From the NCBI GenBank assembly GCA_964410485.1, contig CAYPHJ010000090.1, forward strand, positions 1 through 18,712: DNA of 18,712 nucleotides, written 5' to 3'. Made by a program: the position numbers and the translations under genes. The notes under the pieces were generated by a model. The model was not told the DNA's origin and did no database searches. It saw nothing but the letters and a program-made list of their open reading frames with translations. How positions within the stretch are numbered: the first letter of the stretch is position 1; each line of letters starts with the position of its first letter. Shown here one piece after another: positions 6,818 to 13,809 of the stretch. This DNA is from CAYPHJ01 sp964410485 (GTDB lineage Bacteria; Desulfobacterota; Binatia; UBA9968).

Positions 6818-8276
6818 TCCACAGCCGATTGCGGAGGCGCCCCGGCTTCTCTTCGAGAGTGGCTCGCAAGGTAGAACCGCGTTCTTTTGGCCTGCAGAAG
6901 AAGGTCTCAGCCCGGCGGACATTCCCTCCTCGCTCTTGCGCGACGACATCCCGGGATTTCCCGAGCTCGGCGAGCTAGAGGTGTTGCGGCATTTCACCAG
7001 GCTCTCTCAGCGCAACTTTGGCATTGAAAGTCAATTCTATCCTTTGGGTTCCTGCACGATGAAATACAATCCGAAGGTCAATGAATTGATCGCTCGCTTC
7101 CCCGGTTTTGCCCAGTTGCACCCGTTGACTCCCGTGGAGCTGCTGCAAGGAGCGATGGAACTCCTTTACACACTGGAGCGCATGCTGACGGAGATTAGCG
7201 GAATGGACCATGTCAGCTTGCAGCCGTCCGCGGGCGCGCAGGGAGAACTGACCGGGTTGATGCTCATCCGCGCTTATCTGGCCGAGAAAGGCAATCCGCG
7301 CACGAAAATCATTGTTCCCGATACGGCTCATGGCACTAACCCGGCGAGCTCCACCTTGTGCGGCTACGACGTTGTCCAGGTTTCTTCCAATGCGCAGGGG
7401 GTCATTGACCCGGCCGCCGTCGAAAAAGCCATGAGCGAGGACGTTGCAGCGCTGATGGTCACCAATCCCAATACCCTCGGCATCTTCGAGAAAAATATCC
7501 TGGCGATCGCCGAAATCGTACACGCCAAAGGCGGCATGGTCTATCTCGATGGCGCAAATCTGAACGCGCTGATGGGCGTTGCTAAGCCGGGTAGGATGGG
7601 CGTGGATGTGCTGCATATGAACCTGCACAAGACGTTCTCCACGCCCCATGGAGGCGGTGGCCCCGGTGCCGGTCCAGTAGCCGTAAAGGGGCAGCTGGAA
7701 GCGTACTTGCCGGTACCGCGTATCGTCAAGAGGGAGGGCGTCTACGCTCTGGAGGAGGGGTACGCGAAATCCATCGGGCGCGTCCGGTCGTTCTACGGCA
7801 ATTTCGGCATTCTCGTACGTGCCTACACCTACATCCTTTCGTTGGGCGGAGACGGTCTCGAAGAGGCGAGCCGCATGGCGCTTCTCAACGCAAACTATCT
7901 CCGCAAAAAACTCGAAGGCGCTTACCAGCTTGCCTACAATGAACCCTGCATGCACGAGTGCATTTTCACCGACCGCTTGCAGCACAAGTATGGAGTGGGC
8001 ACGCTCGACATTGCGAAGCGGCTCCTGGATTACGGTTTTCATCCGCCGACAATTTATTTCCCGCTGGTTGTTTCCGGCGCGCTGATGATCGAACCGACAG
8101 AAACTGAGACCCCTGAAACGCTCGATGAGTTTGTCAAAGCGATGTTGGCAATCGCCCGCGAGGTGAGGAACACCCCAGAGCTGGTTAAAACGGCGCCTCA
8201 TTTGACTCCGGTCGGGCGCTTGGATGAGGCGCGAGCGGCCCGCAAGCCGGTCCTGCGTTGGGAAACGCCTACGTAA
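6771..8276 (+). CDS. gcvPB: Glycine dehydrogenase (decarboxylating) subunit 2, P-protein beta
   Basis: This is the C-terminal, PLP-binding half of the split P protein. The cofactor lysine is in MNLHKTFSTPHGGGG (Lys287 in this numbering), and PDTAHGTNPAS and FYPLGSCTMKYNP are family hallmarks. The start is uncertain. ATG 6771 gives 501 residues and a 47-base overlap with gcvPA, but has no ribosome-binding site. TTG 6795 lies 12 bases after a GGAGG, and TTG 6786 lies three bases after it. Homologues usually begin shortly before the LLFESG segment, which fits a start at or near 6795. This is the last gene of the folD-gcv operon. The dihydrolipoyl dehydrogenase (L protein) is not in the window and is probably shared with other complexes. 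Confidence 0.95.
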   Translation: MNRRTLSVLSQSSQVDPQPIAEAPRLLFESGSQGRTAFFWPAEEGLSPADIPSSLLRDDIPGFPELGELEVLRHFTRLSQRNFGIESQFYPLGSCTMKYNPKVNELIARFPGFAQLHPLTPVELLQGAMELLYTLERMLTEISGMDHVSLQPSAGAQGELTGLMLIRAYLAEKGNPRTKIIVPDTAHGTNPASSTLCGYDVVQVSSNAQGVIDPAAVEKAMSEDVAALMVTNPNTLGIFEKNILAIAEIVHAKGGMVYLDGANLNALMGVAKPGRMGVDVLHMNLHKTFSTPHGGGGPGAGPVAVKGQLEAYLPVPRIVKREGVYALEEGYAKSIGRVRSFYGNFGILVRAYTYILSLGGDGLEEASRMALLNANYLRKKLEGAYQLAYNEPCMHECIFTDRLQHKYGVGTLDIAKRLLDYGFHPPTIYFPLVVSGALMIEPTETETPETLDEFVKAMLAIAREVRNTPELVKTAPHLTPVGRLDEARAARKPVLRWETPT

Positions 8277-8280
8277 GTTA

Positions 8281-8315
8281 AAGGTTCGAAGTTCAAACCG
8301 CGCCGTGCTGCGGTT
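8281..8315. repeat. Repeat remnant and GC-rich hairpin between convergent genes
   Basis: AAGGTTCGAAGTTCAAA at 8281-8297 resembles one arm of the inverted repeat at 2760-2840. It runs into AACCGC (8296-8301) and GCGGTT (8310-8315), a six-base-pair hairpin with an eight-base loop. There is no T-run on either side, so it would be a poor intrinsic terminator. It is the only structure between gcvPB and the convergent TonB gene. Confidence 0.35.
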
Positions 8316-8333
8316 GCGTGCCAGGGGGGCGCG

Positions 8334-9320
8334 CTACGGGGTAAGACGCGAGCTGGTACGGTTATCGTGATATTCGAACGTAGCGATGATATCGATGCGA
8401 TTTCTGCCGATCCAAGGCGGGATGGGAGAGAACGGCGCCGCGGCCCTTACCGCGCGTAATGCCTCGTCATCCAACAAGTCGGAACCAGAGGATCGCAGGA
8501 TCCGCGTCTCTTCAAGTTGCCCGTTTTCCGAAATGGTGAATTCCATCGAAAGCTTGCCTTGCAATCCGTACTTCAATGCCAGAGGAGGGTACTGCCAAAC
8601 TGCTTCAATGGCACGTTTGATGCTGCCAAAGTAAGTCACGTATTGGGGATTTCGGGTGCCGAGATGAACGGGTCCTTCATCGCGATGGCCGCGTGGACCT
8701 TCGGCGGACCAGCTGCGCGACGGTAAAAGTTCTTTCATCGTCGGAAGGCGGCGCTCGAGGGGAATTTCTATCGGACTGATCGGTTCCGGTGTTGGAGTGA
8801 TCGGCTCTGGAATCATTGCCTCCTCGGGTTGAAGGCGCTCTTGTACGGGAGGCTCATCCGGGCTTGGCTCCGGCACGCGCGGACTCTCACGGGTAGAAAA
8901 TGCTCTCTCTTCGAGAATCGGCGAGCTCTCTTGGGCGATGATGGCAGGCGTTTTTGAAGGTCGCGTAGGCGCGGGCCCCCTCTCTCGCGGTCGACTAGCG
9001 GGGCTTGCTTTAGGTCGGGGAGGCGCGGGTACTTCTCTGGAAGGACCGCTTGGAGCACGCGGGAGCGTGGCTAAAGCTTTGGGAGGAATCGGTCTTGGTG
9101 GAACTGCAGATTTGGCAGCCGGCGGCGCAGGCGGGCTAAGGACCGAGACCGAGACGTACGGCTCGCGCCCTAGTTCTCTCACCGAAGCCTGGGGCCATGA
9201 GAGCACCAGCAACAGCGAATGGAGAGCCACGGACAAGAGGATGAAACGCACGAGCGATGTGCCGGCATGGTCCACGCCTGCATGATAGCTCACCGGCCAG
9301 CGGCGCGACAATGGCCTCAT
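8334..9320 (-). CDS. TonB-like energy transducer
   Basis: TonB proteins couple the proton-motive force at the inner membrane to outer-membrane receptors. The 328-residue protein has one N-terminal membrane segment at about residues 23-42. A long linker rich in Pro, Ala, Arg and Glu follows (about 59-190) and would span the periplasm. The C-terminal TonB fold is at about 225-318 (AIEAVWQYPPLALKYGLQG, then EFTISENGQLEETRILRSSG, then ALRAVRAAAPFSPIPPW). The ATG at 9320 has only a weak AGG upstream, and a GTG at codon 16 is an alternative start. No exbB, exbD or receptor gene is beside it, so its partners must lie elsewhere. The gene diverges from tatA with only 48 bases between them. It could also be a TonB paralogue used by another envelope system. 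Confidence 0.85.
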   Translation of the reverse strand: MRPLSRRWPVSYHAGVDHAGTSLVRFILLSVALHSLLLVLSWPQASVRELGREPYVSVSVLSPPAPPAAKSAVPPRPIPPKALATLPRAPSGPSREVPAPPRPKASPASRPRERGPAPTRPSKTPAIIAQESSPILEERAFSTRESPRVPEPSPDEPPVQERLQPEEAMIPEPITPTPEPISPIEIPLERRLPTMKELLPSRSWSAEGPRGHRDEGPVHLGTRNPQYVTYFGSIKRAIEAVWQYPPLALKYGLQGKLSMEFTISENGQLEETRILRSSGSDLLDDEALRAVRAAAPFSPIPPWIGRNRIDIIATFEYHDNRTSSRLTP

Positions 9321-9349
9321 TGCAATGCGCCTGCCCTGTAGGCTAGTAT
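9320..9349 (+). promoter_or_regulatory. Candidate sigma70 promoter for tatA
   Basis: TTGCAA and TAGTAT are separated by 18 bases, four of six matches in each. The -35 box abuts the TonB start codon on the other strand, so the divergent promoters would be crowded together. Confidence 0.35.
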
Positions 9350-9368
9350 TCTCCCGGACGGAGGATTT

Positions 9369-9560
9369 GTGTTCGGGCTCGGTTTGGGCGAACTCGTAAT
9401 CATTTTAGTGATTATTTTGATTATCTTTAGCCGGCGTCTTCCCGATGTAGGGGAAAGCCTCGCCAGGGGAGTACGGAAGTTTCGTCGAACCCTGAAAGAA
9501 GCCGACGAGATCGATATCACGCCAAACGACGACTCCTCTAAACAAGACCAGCGAAAATAA
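9369..9560 (+). CDS. tatA: Twin-arginine translocase subunit TatA/TatE family
   Basis: TatA forms the protein-conducting element of the Tat pathway, which exports folded proteins. The 63-residue protein starts at a GTG (9369) with GGAGG four bases upstream. It has the hallmark order: a short membrane helix with a polar Glu near residue 8 (GLGELVIILVIILIIF), a hinge, then an amphipathic helix (LPDVGESLARGVRKFRRTLKEADE) and a short charged tail. TatB and TatC are not nearby, and stand-alone tatA genes are common. The gene ends five bases before the convergent zinc-ribbon gene. Confidence 0.92.
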   Translation: MFGLGLGELVIILVIILIIFSRRLPDVGESLARGVRKFRRTLKEADEIDITPNDDSSKQDQRK

Positions 9561-9565
9561 ACGAG

Positions 9566-10567
9566 CTACAGCTCGCCTTCAGCTGACAACACCTCGCAGG
9601 TAAAATCTTTGATTCCTTTGATCGTTTTCATGAAGACGATGGCGAAGGGCACGGAATCTCCCGGCGGGATGCTAAAAGTTTTCAATGGCGCAAGTCTCTG
9701 GAGATCGACGATATCCTGGGCGGTCATGCCACGAATAATCTTCGACGAAATGGCGTTGCCGACCCAAATCGTCTGCTGGTCGACGCGTTTGCCGTCGTGA
9801 TCAAAAATTCGACCCGCAATCTGAACTTCCCGAACGACCACTGAATTCTCATTGTGGGCGCTTCCTGTTACAATAAAGACCTCGCGATTTCCTTGGATCG
9901 TTTGATAATGACCGCCTATTGATTGAAGGGCTACCCCGTGCTTGAGATGGTCGTTTTTCAACACCGCGGGTCCAACGAGGGGAATGTTTTTGACGATTTG
10001 CTCCGAGGTCGTTGGATGCGCTTGGTGCAGCGCTGTCACTGACGAAAAAAAGATGATCAGGAGTCCAAACAAAGTCAGAAACGGCTTGGTAGAAGCCGGC
10101 TGATCGCGATACGGATCGAACGGCAGGACTTTTTCTGTGGCCCCCAGCGCCGGAGCCGCGTCCCGAGGTCGGGGCGCTCCGTGTTCCGGCTGAGCGTGGG
10201 AATCTTCGTTCGGGAGGTCTTCATCTGCGGAGATGGTGAAAGGTTTCTCAGGCTCGAGATCGGTGACAGTCAGTGACCAATGTTCGGCGCTGTCGCTCGG
10301 CATCACGGAATTGCCAGAATGGGACAACGCGCCGGCCGACGCTGAGGCATCGGGGTTTAGACCCTTTTCATCCAGGTTCTCGCTAGGAGCAAAACCGAAA
10401 CTGAGTTCCCGACCATTGGCGGTTGCAGCGGTGTTTTGCGGCGTTTCCGTTGCGGCGTGTTCAAAGGTGTGCTTACAACGAGAGCAGCGGAAGGCTGCGA
10501 CGCTACCGCGCAGAATCTCCTCTGATACCTTATACTTGGTGTGACAGTTTGGACAGCGGACGAACAT
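9566..10567 (-). CDS. MJ0042-type zinc-ribbon protein with DUF3426 domain
   Basis: This 333-residue membrane protein begins with a zinc ribbon: CPNC at 5-8 and CSRC at 28-31, in a typical MJ0042 context. A low-complexity linker of about 110 residues follows, then one membrane segment at 162-181. The C-terminal domain (FIVTGSAHNENSVVVREVQIAGRIFD and later FAIVFM) matches the DUF3426 arrangement. The zinc ribbon would be cytoplasmic and the C-terminal domain periplasmic. The molecular function of the family is not known to me; it is widespread in Proteobacteria and relatives. A Shine-Dalgarno AGAGGT lies nine bases upstream of the ATG. It is divergent from the ECF sigma gene and shares a 125-base control region with it. 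Confidence 0.88.
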   Translation of the reverse strand: MFVRCPNCHTKYKVSEEILRGSVAAFRCSRCKHTFEHAATETPQNTAATANGRELSFGFAPSENLDEKGLNPDASASAGALSHSGNSVMPSDSAEHWSLTVTDLEPEKPFTISADEDLPNEDSHAQPEHGAPRPRDAAPALGATEKVLPFDPYRDQPASTKPFLTLFGLLIIFFSSVTALHQAHPTTSEQIVKNIPLVGPAVLKNDHLKHGVALQSIGGHYQTIQGNREVFIVTGSAHNENSVVVREVQIAGRIFDHDGKRVDQQTIWVGNAISSKIIRGMTAQDIVDLQRLAPLKTFSIPPGDSVPFAIVFMKTIKGIKDFTCEVLSAEGEL

Positions 10568-10610
10568 TTGAAACTGACCTCTTTCTGGAAAAGTGAATCA
10601 AATTTATGTG

Positions 10611-10638
10611 ATTTTATGCGAATTCGCGGAAATTTCAA
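10611..10638 (-). promoter_or_regulatory. Sigma70-type promoter for the zinc-ribbon gene, with palindrome in the spacer
   Basis: On the minus strand TTGAAA and TAAAAT are 16 bases apart, five of six matches in each. The spacer contains the perfect 10-bp palindrome GCGAATTCGC at 10618-10627, a plausible operator. A transcription start near 10604 fits the ATG at 10567. Confidence 0.5.
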
Positions 10639-10692
10639 CGTTTTGCTATCAAACTTGTTTGTTTCTGAAGGAAATATTAGAGCAATCGTCTA

Positions 10693-11262
10693 ATGGGCAG
10701 GCTTAGAGTGGAGCTCAGTGATCAGGATTTGGTGCGCCAGTGCCAAAAAGGTCAAACGGAGGCGTTCCAACAGCTCGTCTCACGGCATTACCAAAAGGTG
10801 TACATGGTCATCCTGGGTTTGTTGCATAACCGGGAGGATGCTTTAGACGTAGCTCAAGAGACATTTTTCCGCGCCTACCGTAACATCAAGAGCTTTCAGG
10901 GCGACTCGTCCTTCTATACCTGGCTCTACCGTATTGCGGTCAACATTGCCATCGATCTCCAAAGACGCCACAAGAGAAATCCGTTGGATTTTAGAGACGA
11001 CATGGATGGAGTGATAGAGGAAAAAGGTGAGCCTGCGCGGGATCCGTTTTCCGAGGTCCACGATCGTGAGTTAAGAGAAAGGTTGATTACGGCAATGAAC
11101 GAGTTGACTCCTGAGCACAAAGCCGTCATCGTGTTGAAAACCATCGAAGGTTTATCTTACAAGGCTATTGGACAGATTCTCGGTTGTTCTGAAGGAACAG
11201 TCATGAGCCGGCTGCACTACGCGAGAAAGAAGCTACAGGAAAAATTGCGGGTGTTTTTATGA
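10693..11262 (+). CDS. RNA polymerase ECF sigma factor (RpoE-like)
   Basis: This 189-residue protein has the two-domain ECF layout. Sigma region 2 spans about 13-80 (LVSRHYQKVYMVILGLLHNREDALDVAQETFFRAY, then SSFYTWLYRIAVNIAID). An acidic linker follows, then sigma region 4 at about 125-180 (LTPEHKAVIVLKTIEGLSYKAIGQILGCSEGTVMSRLHYARKKL). It would direct core RNA polymerase to stress or envelope promoters. The ATG at 10693 lacks a clear ribosome-binding site, and a GTG at 10708 is an alternative. Its stop overlaps the anti-sigma start (ATGA). A GGAAATT...TCAAA pair at 10628-10653 with a 14-base gap loosely resembles an ECF promoter and might allow autoregulation, but I would not rely on it. The regulon is unknown. 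Confidence 0.95.
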   Translation: MGRLRVELSDQDLVRQCQKGQTEAFQQLVSRHYQKVYMVILGLLHNREDALDVAQETFFRAYRNIKSFQGDSSFYTWLYRIAVNIAIDLQRRHKRNPLDFRDDMDGVIEEKGEPARDPFSEVHDRELRERLITAMNELTPEHKAVIVLKTIEGLSYKAIGQILGCSEGTVMSRLHYARKKLQEKLRVFL

Positions 11263-11801
11263 TGGAGTGCAAAAGCGCGACCGAGCGGCTTGGCGCATGG
11301 TTGGATGACGAATTACACGGGGCAGAAGCGGATGCGGTGCGGGCCCACATTGAAAGTTGCCGTGAGTGCGCCGAAGAATGTCGCCAAATGCGGCGACTTC
11401 AGTCAGCTATCCAGAATGTCCTCGCCGCCGAAGCGGCAAAACTTGCATTCCAGCCTTTTTGGCGTGGCGTGGAGCAGAAGGTTGCTGAAAAAAAAGGCCC
11501 CTTCGCAAGCGTAACGGAATTCATTCATGCCGCCTTTGGCGCGCCGCGATTGGTTTGGGCCATTCCCGTCGCCATTGTGGCGCTGCTCGGGGTGCTCTCG
11601 GTGGACTGGATCACGCCACCCTGGAGTGGGCCAGCGCAAAGGAACAATTTTGCTTCAGTGGAATCCATCGACTCCCATGGCCGAAATGTCGCCGTGTTCC
11701 GGGAAAACGAGAGCAAAACAACCGTCATCTGGCTATATCAAAATCCAGAAGGTGAAGATGAACCATCTTCCGAAGTCCCTGGCAGCAGCCCTACTTTTTA
11801 G
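11259..11801 (+). CDS. Membrane anti-sigma factor with ZAS-type zinc finger
   Basis: The N-terminal cytoplasmic part carries the zinc-binding anti-sigma motif: Cys4, His30, Cys34 and Cys37 (HIESCREC), as in RsrA/ChrR-type and zf-HC2 proteins that hold the sigma factor inactive. One membrane segment lies at about 98-118 (VWAIPVAIVALLGVLSVDW). The roughly 60-residue C-terminal part would be periplasmic and includes ESKTTVIWLYQN. It overlaps the sigma gene by four bases, the usual arrangement for a cognate pair. The last 44 bases overlap the next gene. Release of the sigma factor could be through redox change at the zinc site or proteolysis from the periplasmic side; neither can be shown here. 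Confidence 0.88.
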   Translation: MMECKSATERLGAWLDDELHGAEADAVRAHIESCRECAEECRQMRRLQSAIQNVLAAEAAKLAFQPFWRGVEQKVAEKKGPFASVTEFIHAAFGAPRLVWAIPVAIVALLGVLSVDWITPPWSGPAQRNNFASVESIDSHGRNVAVFRENESKTTVIWLYQNPEGEDEPSSEVPGSSPTF

Positions 11802-12222
11802 CAGCTTGTTGTGCTATCCGGGGCTGGCCCTGGTGGCGGAGACAAACGCTCAGGCAGTTCAAATCAAGATCGGTACGATCCTTGCCTCCAATGACAGCGA
11901 TGAGTTCGACGCACGGCTAAAATCGCTACAGAAGCAGCTCAGGGTGATGAAATATCGCTCGTATCGGTTGCTTAAAGAGGAGACGCAGGGCGCGACATGG
12001 GAGGAAACCGCAAGCTTCGAAATTCCCGGTGGGCGTTTCCTGGTGGTTACGCCGCAGGAACAGGTCAAAAAACAGCTTGCTTTAAAAGTGCGGTTGCTGC
12101 AGGGAGATGAGCCACTGCTTGACACAACCGTGCGTATCTCAAGCCGAGGGCAGTTCCTGCTTGGTGGCCCGCCCCATGAAGGCGGCGTTTTGATTCTATC
12201 GATTTCCGCCAGAGCTGAGTAA
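11758..12222 (+). CDS. Secreted protein of unknown function in the ECF sigma operon
   Basis: I do not recognise a named family. The ATG at 11758 has AGAAGG five bases upstream and yields 154 residues. A longer open frame upstream of this point is a shadow of the anti-sigma gene. The N-terminus (MNHLPKSLAAALLFSSLLCY, then PGLALVAETNA) is a likely signal peptide with cleavage near residue 30. The mature part looks mainly beta: IKIGTILASN, ASFEIPGGRFLVVTP, LALKVRLLQGDEPLLDTTVRIS and GGVLILSISARAE. It overlaps the anti-sigma gene by 44 bases, so the three genes are probably one unit. A periplasmic sensor or partner of the anti-sigma factor is a natural guess, nothing more. Confidence 0.75.
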   Translation: MNHLPKSLAAALLFSSLLCYPGLALVAETNAQAVQIKIGTILASNDSDEFDARLKSLQKQLRVMKYRSYRLLKEETQGATWEETASFEIPGGRFLVVTPQEQVKKQLALKVRLLQGDEPLLDTTVRISSRGQFLLGGPPHEGGVLILSISARAE

Positions 12223-12236
12223 TACTCTGTCCCGTA

Positions 12237-12258
12237 AGTTCGTTGCCATGGGCGAACT
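12237..12258. terminator. Weak hairpin between convergent genes
   Basis: AGTTCG at 12237-12242 and CGAACT at 12253-12258 can form a six-base-pair stem with a ten-base loop between the sigma operon and the convergent cysM. No T-run follows on either strand, so termination activity is doubtful. Confidence 0.25.
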
Positions 12259-12288
12259 CTTCGGAGGGGTGAGGGCGCGTTTTCTGAG

Positions 12289-13290
12289 TCAAATCGAAAA
12301 GGTGAGATTGCCGACCGCCATACGGTCACGCCAGCCGACCCATAGATTTGTGCTGAGATATTTGTCGCCGAAATCGGGAAAAACCGTCACCAGAGTCCCT
12401 GAGCGGAGTTTGCGAGCAAGTTTGAGAGTCGCGAACATGGCCGCGCCCGACGATTGACCGACGAGAACTCCTTCTTCCTGACTCAACCGATAAACCATGG
12501 CATAGGCATCATCAGTGGATACCGAAATTTTCTCGTCAGCTTCCTCTTCATGGTAGATGCCAGGCACAATGGAGCTTGCCATGTGCTTGAGTCCTTCCAG
12601 CCCGTGAAGTGCGTCATCCGGCTCCACGGCGATCACTTTAATGGCCGGGTTCATTTGCTTGAGAAAGCGGCCCGTACCCATGAGCGTGCCACCGGTACCG
12701 ATCCCGGCAACGAAATGAGTGACCGTGCCGTTGGTCTGCCGGTAGATCTCCGGCCCAGTGGTATCGTAATGGGACTGGGGATTCATCGGATTGAAATATT
12801 GGTCGGGCTTAAAGTAACGCTCGGGATCCTTTTCGAGAATTGTACGGCAAACACGAATCGCCCCGTCAGAACCTTCCATGGGATCGCTGTAGATCACTTT
12901 GGCTCCGTAGGCTTGAAGGATCTTTTTTCTTTCAACACTCACATTGGCAGGCAGAACGAGTTCCACCGGGTAGCCAAGGACTCGTCCGATCATGGCCAAT
13001 GCTATGCCGGTGTTTCCTGAAGTGGAGTCCAGGATCGTTTTGCCGGGCCGCAATGTTTTTGCGTTGATTCCTTCCTGAATCATTCGAAGGGCAGGGCGAT
13101 CTTTGACCGAGCCGCCGGGGTTAAACCCTTCAAGCTTGGCAAAAATACGCACGCCGGGCGAGATTCCGCTCATGATGCGCGCCGGCTCAAGTAGCGGCGT
13201 ATCACCGATCAATTCAAGCACCGACTCAACTTTTTTGAGTTCTCCCGGTGAAGAGGGTACGAGACTCAGGTGGGGCAGGGGTCGTGTCAT
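12289..13290 (-). CDS. cysM: PLP-dependent cysteine synthase, CysM-like (CysO-dependent type)
   Basis: This fold-type II PLP enzyme makes cysteine from an activated serine and a sulfur donor. PLP lysine is Lys63 in FNPGGSVKDRPA. TSGNTG at 90-95 binds the substrate carboxylate, and GTGGT near 198-202 binds the phosphate of PLP. Segments such as DRPALRMI, LRPGKTILDSTSGNTG and HFVAGIGTGGTLMGTGRFL are close to Mycobacterium tuberculosis CysM. That enzyme uses O-phosphoserine and the thiocarboxylated carrier CysO rather than free sulfide. The immediately preceding CysO-like gene overlaps it by ATGA, which supports that reading. A cystathionine beta-synthase-like activity cannot be excluded. The N-terminus has about 20 extra residues before the conserved ELIGDTPLL segment. 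Confidence 0.88.
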   Translation of the reverse strand: MTRPLPHLSLVPSSPGELKKVESVLELIGDTPLLEPARIMSGISPGVRIFAKLEGFNPGGSVKDRPALRMIQEGINAKTLRPGKTILDSTSGNTGIALAMIGRVLGYPVELVLPANVSVERKKILQAYGAKVIYSDPMEGSDGAIRVCRTILEKDPERYFKPDQYFNPMNPQSHYDTTGPEIYRQTNGTVTHFVAGIGTGGTLMGTGRFLKQMNPAIKVIAVEPDDALHGLEGLKHMASSIVPGIYHEEEADEKISVSTDDAYAMVYRLSQEEGVLVGQSSGAAMFATLKLARKLRSGTLVTVFPDFGDKYLSTNLWVGWRDRMAVGNLTFSI

Positions 13291-13589
13291 GTGTAATTGA
13301 AAGCGACGTGGACACCGCCACCGGCTATGGCGGGTACGATCGAGATATTGTCACCCTCTTTGAGGGAGGTTTCCAAATTCTGCAAGAAGCGAATGTCGTC
13401 GCCGTTGACATACACATTTACGAAACGCCTGATTTTTCCGTTATCATCGCAAATTCTTTCCTTGATCCCCGGGTAATTCTTTTCGAGATCCTCCATGATC
13501 GCTCGCACGTTGGAACCCTGGGCGCTTACCTCATCAGCGCCTTGGGTGAATTTACGCAGCGGTGTAGGGACCCTTACTCGCACTGGCAT
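13287..13589 (-). CDS. cysO: Ubiquitin-like sulfur carrier protein, CysO/MoaD/ThiS family
   Basis: Sulfur carriers of this beta-grasp family are adenylated and converted to a C-terminal thiocarboxylate by an E1-like enzyme. The 100-residue sequence follows M. tuberculosis CysO closely in layout: VRVPTPLR near the start, then IMEDLEKNYPGIKERI, RRFVNVYVNGDDIRF, and the end IVPAIAGG. Unlike CysO the chain does not stop at the diglycine (90-91) but continues for nine residues, GVHVAFNYT. Such a tail would need removal before activation. Reading the codons shows no frameshift. A strong AAGGAGG lies seven bases upstream of the ATG. It overlaps cysM by four bases and follows the ThiF/MoeB-type gene. 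It may have its own promoter in the 220-base gap. Confidence 0.88.
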   Translation of the reverse strand: MPVRVRVPTPLRKFTQGADEVSAQGSNVRAIMEDLEKNYPGIKERICDDNGKIRRFVNVYVNGDDIRFLQNLETSLKEGDNISIVPAIAGGGVHVAFNYT

Positions 13590-13622
13590 ACTCCAACCTC
13601 CTTAAGCTTTAAACAATTAATT

Positions 13623-13651
13623 TTTATAAACCTTAGCCCAGTGCCATGCAA
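13623..13651 (-). promoter_or_regulatory. Candidate promoter for cysO-cysM
   Basis: On the minus strand TATAAA (five of six matches) lies 17 bases after TTGCAT (three of six). A start near 13616 would allow cysO-cysM to be transcribed separately from the upstream activating-enzyme gene. The -10 box is good, the -35 box poor. Confidence 0.35.
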
Positions 13652-13683
13652 GGCTGGCGACGGGTCGATGCACAGCCCTCAGG

Positions 13684-13708
13684 AGCTTCGAGTCTCGGAT
13701 TTCGAGTT
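13684..13708. repeat. Remnant of a TTCGAG-type repeat
   Basis: GCTTCGAGTCTCGGATTTCG, continuing as AGTTG, is a short run of degenerate TTCGAG/TCTCGG units between the ThiF-like gene and cysO. It resembles the remnant at 16250-16310 and, less closely, the GTTCAA units at 2760-2840. Confidence 0.35.
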
Positions 13709-13809
13709 GCACCCGACACGATGGCCCCCGGTGCACCGGCTGCTGTGAGTCTTCGTGGCCGTACTCTCGGCATTGAAGTTCCAGGACTAACTCATATTTT
13801 TACGCCGGT

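Noticed and set aside
8938..9285. Gly-rich plus-strand frame of 115 codons
   Set aside because: It is the complement of the Pro/Arg-rich TonB linker, a composition shadow.
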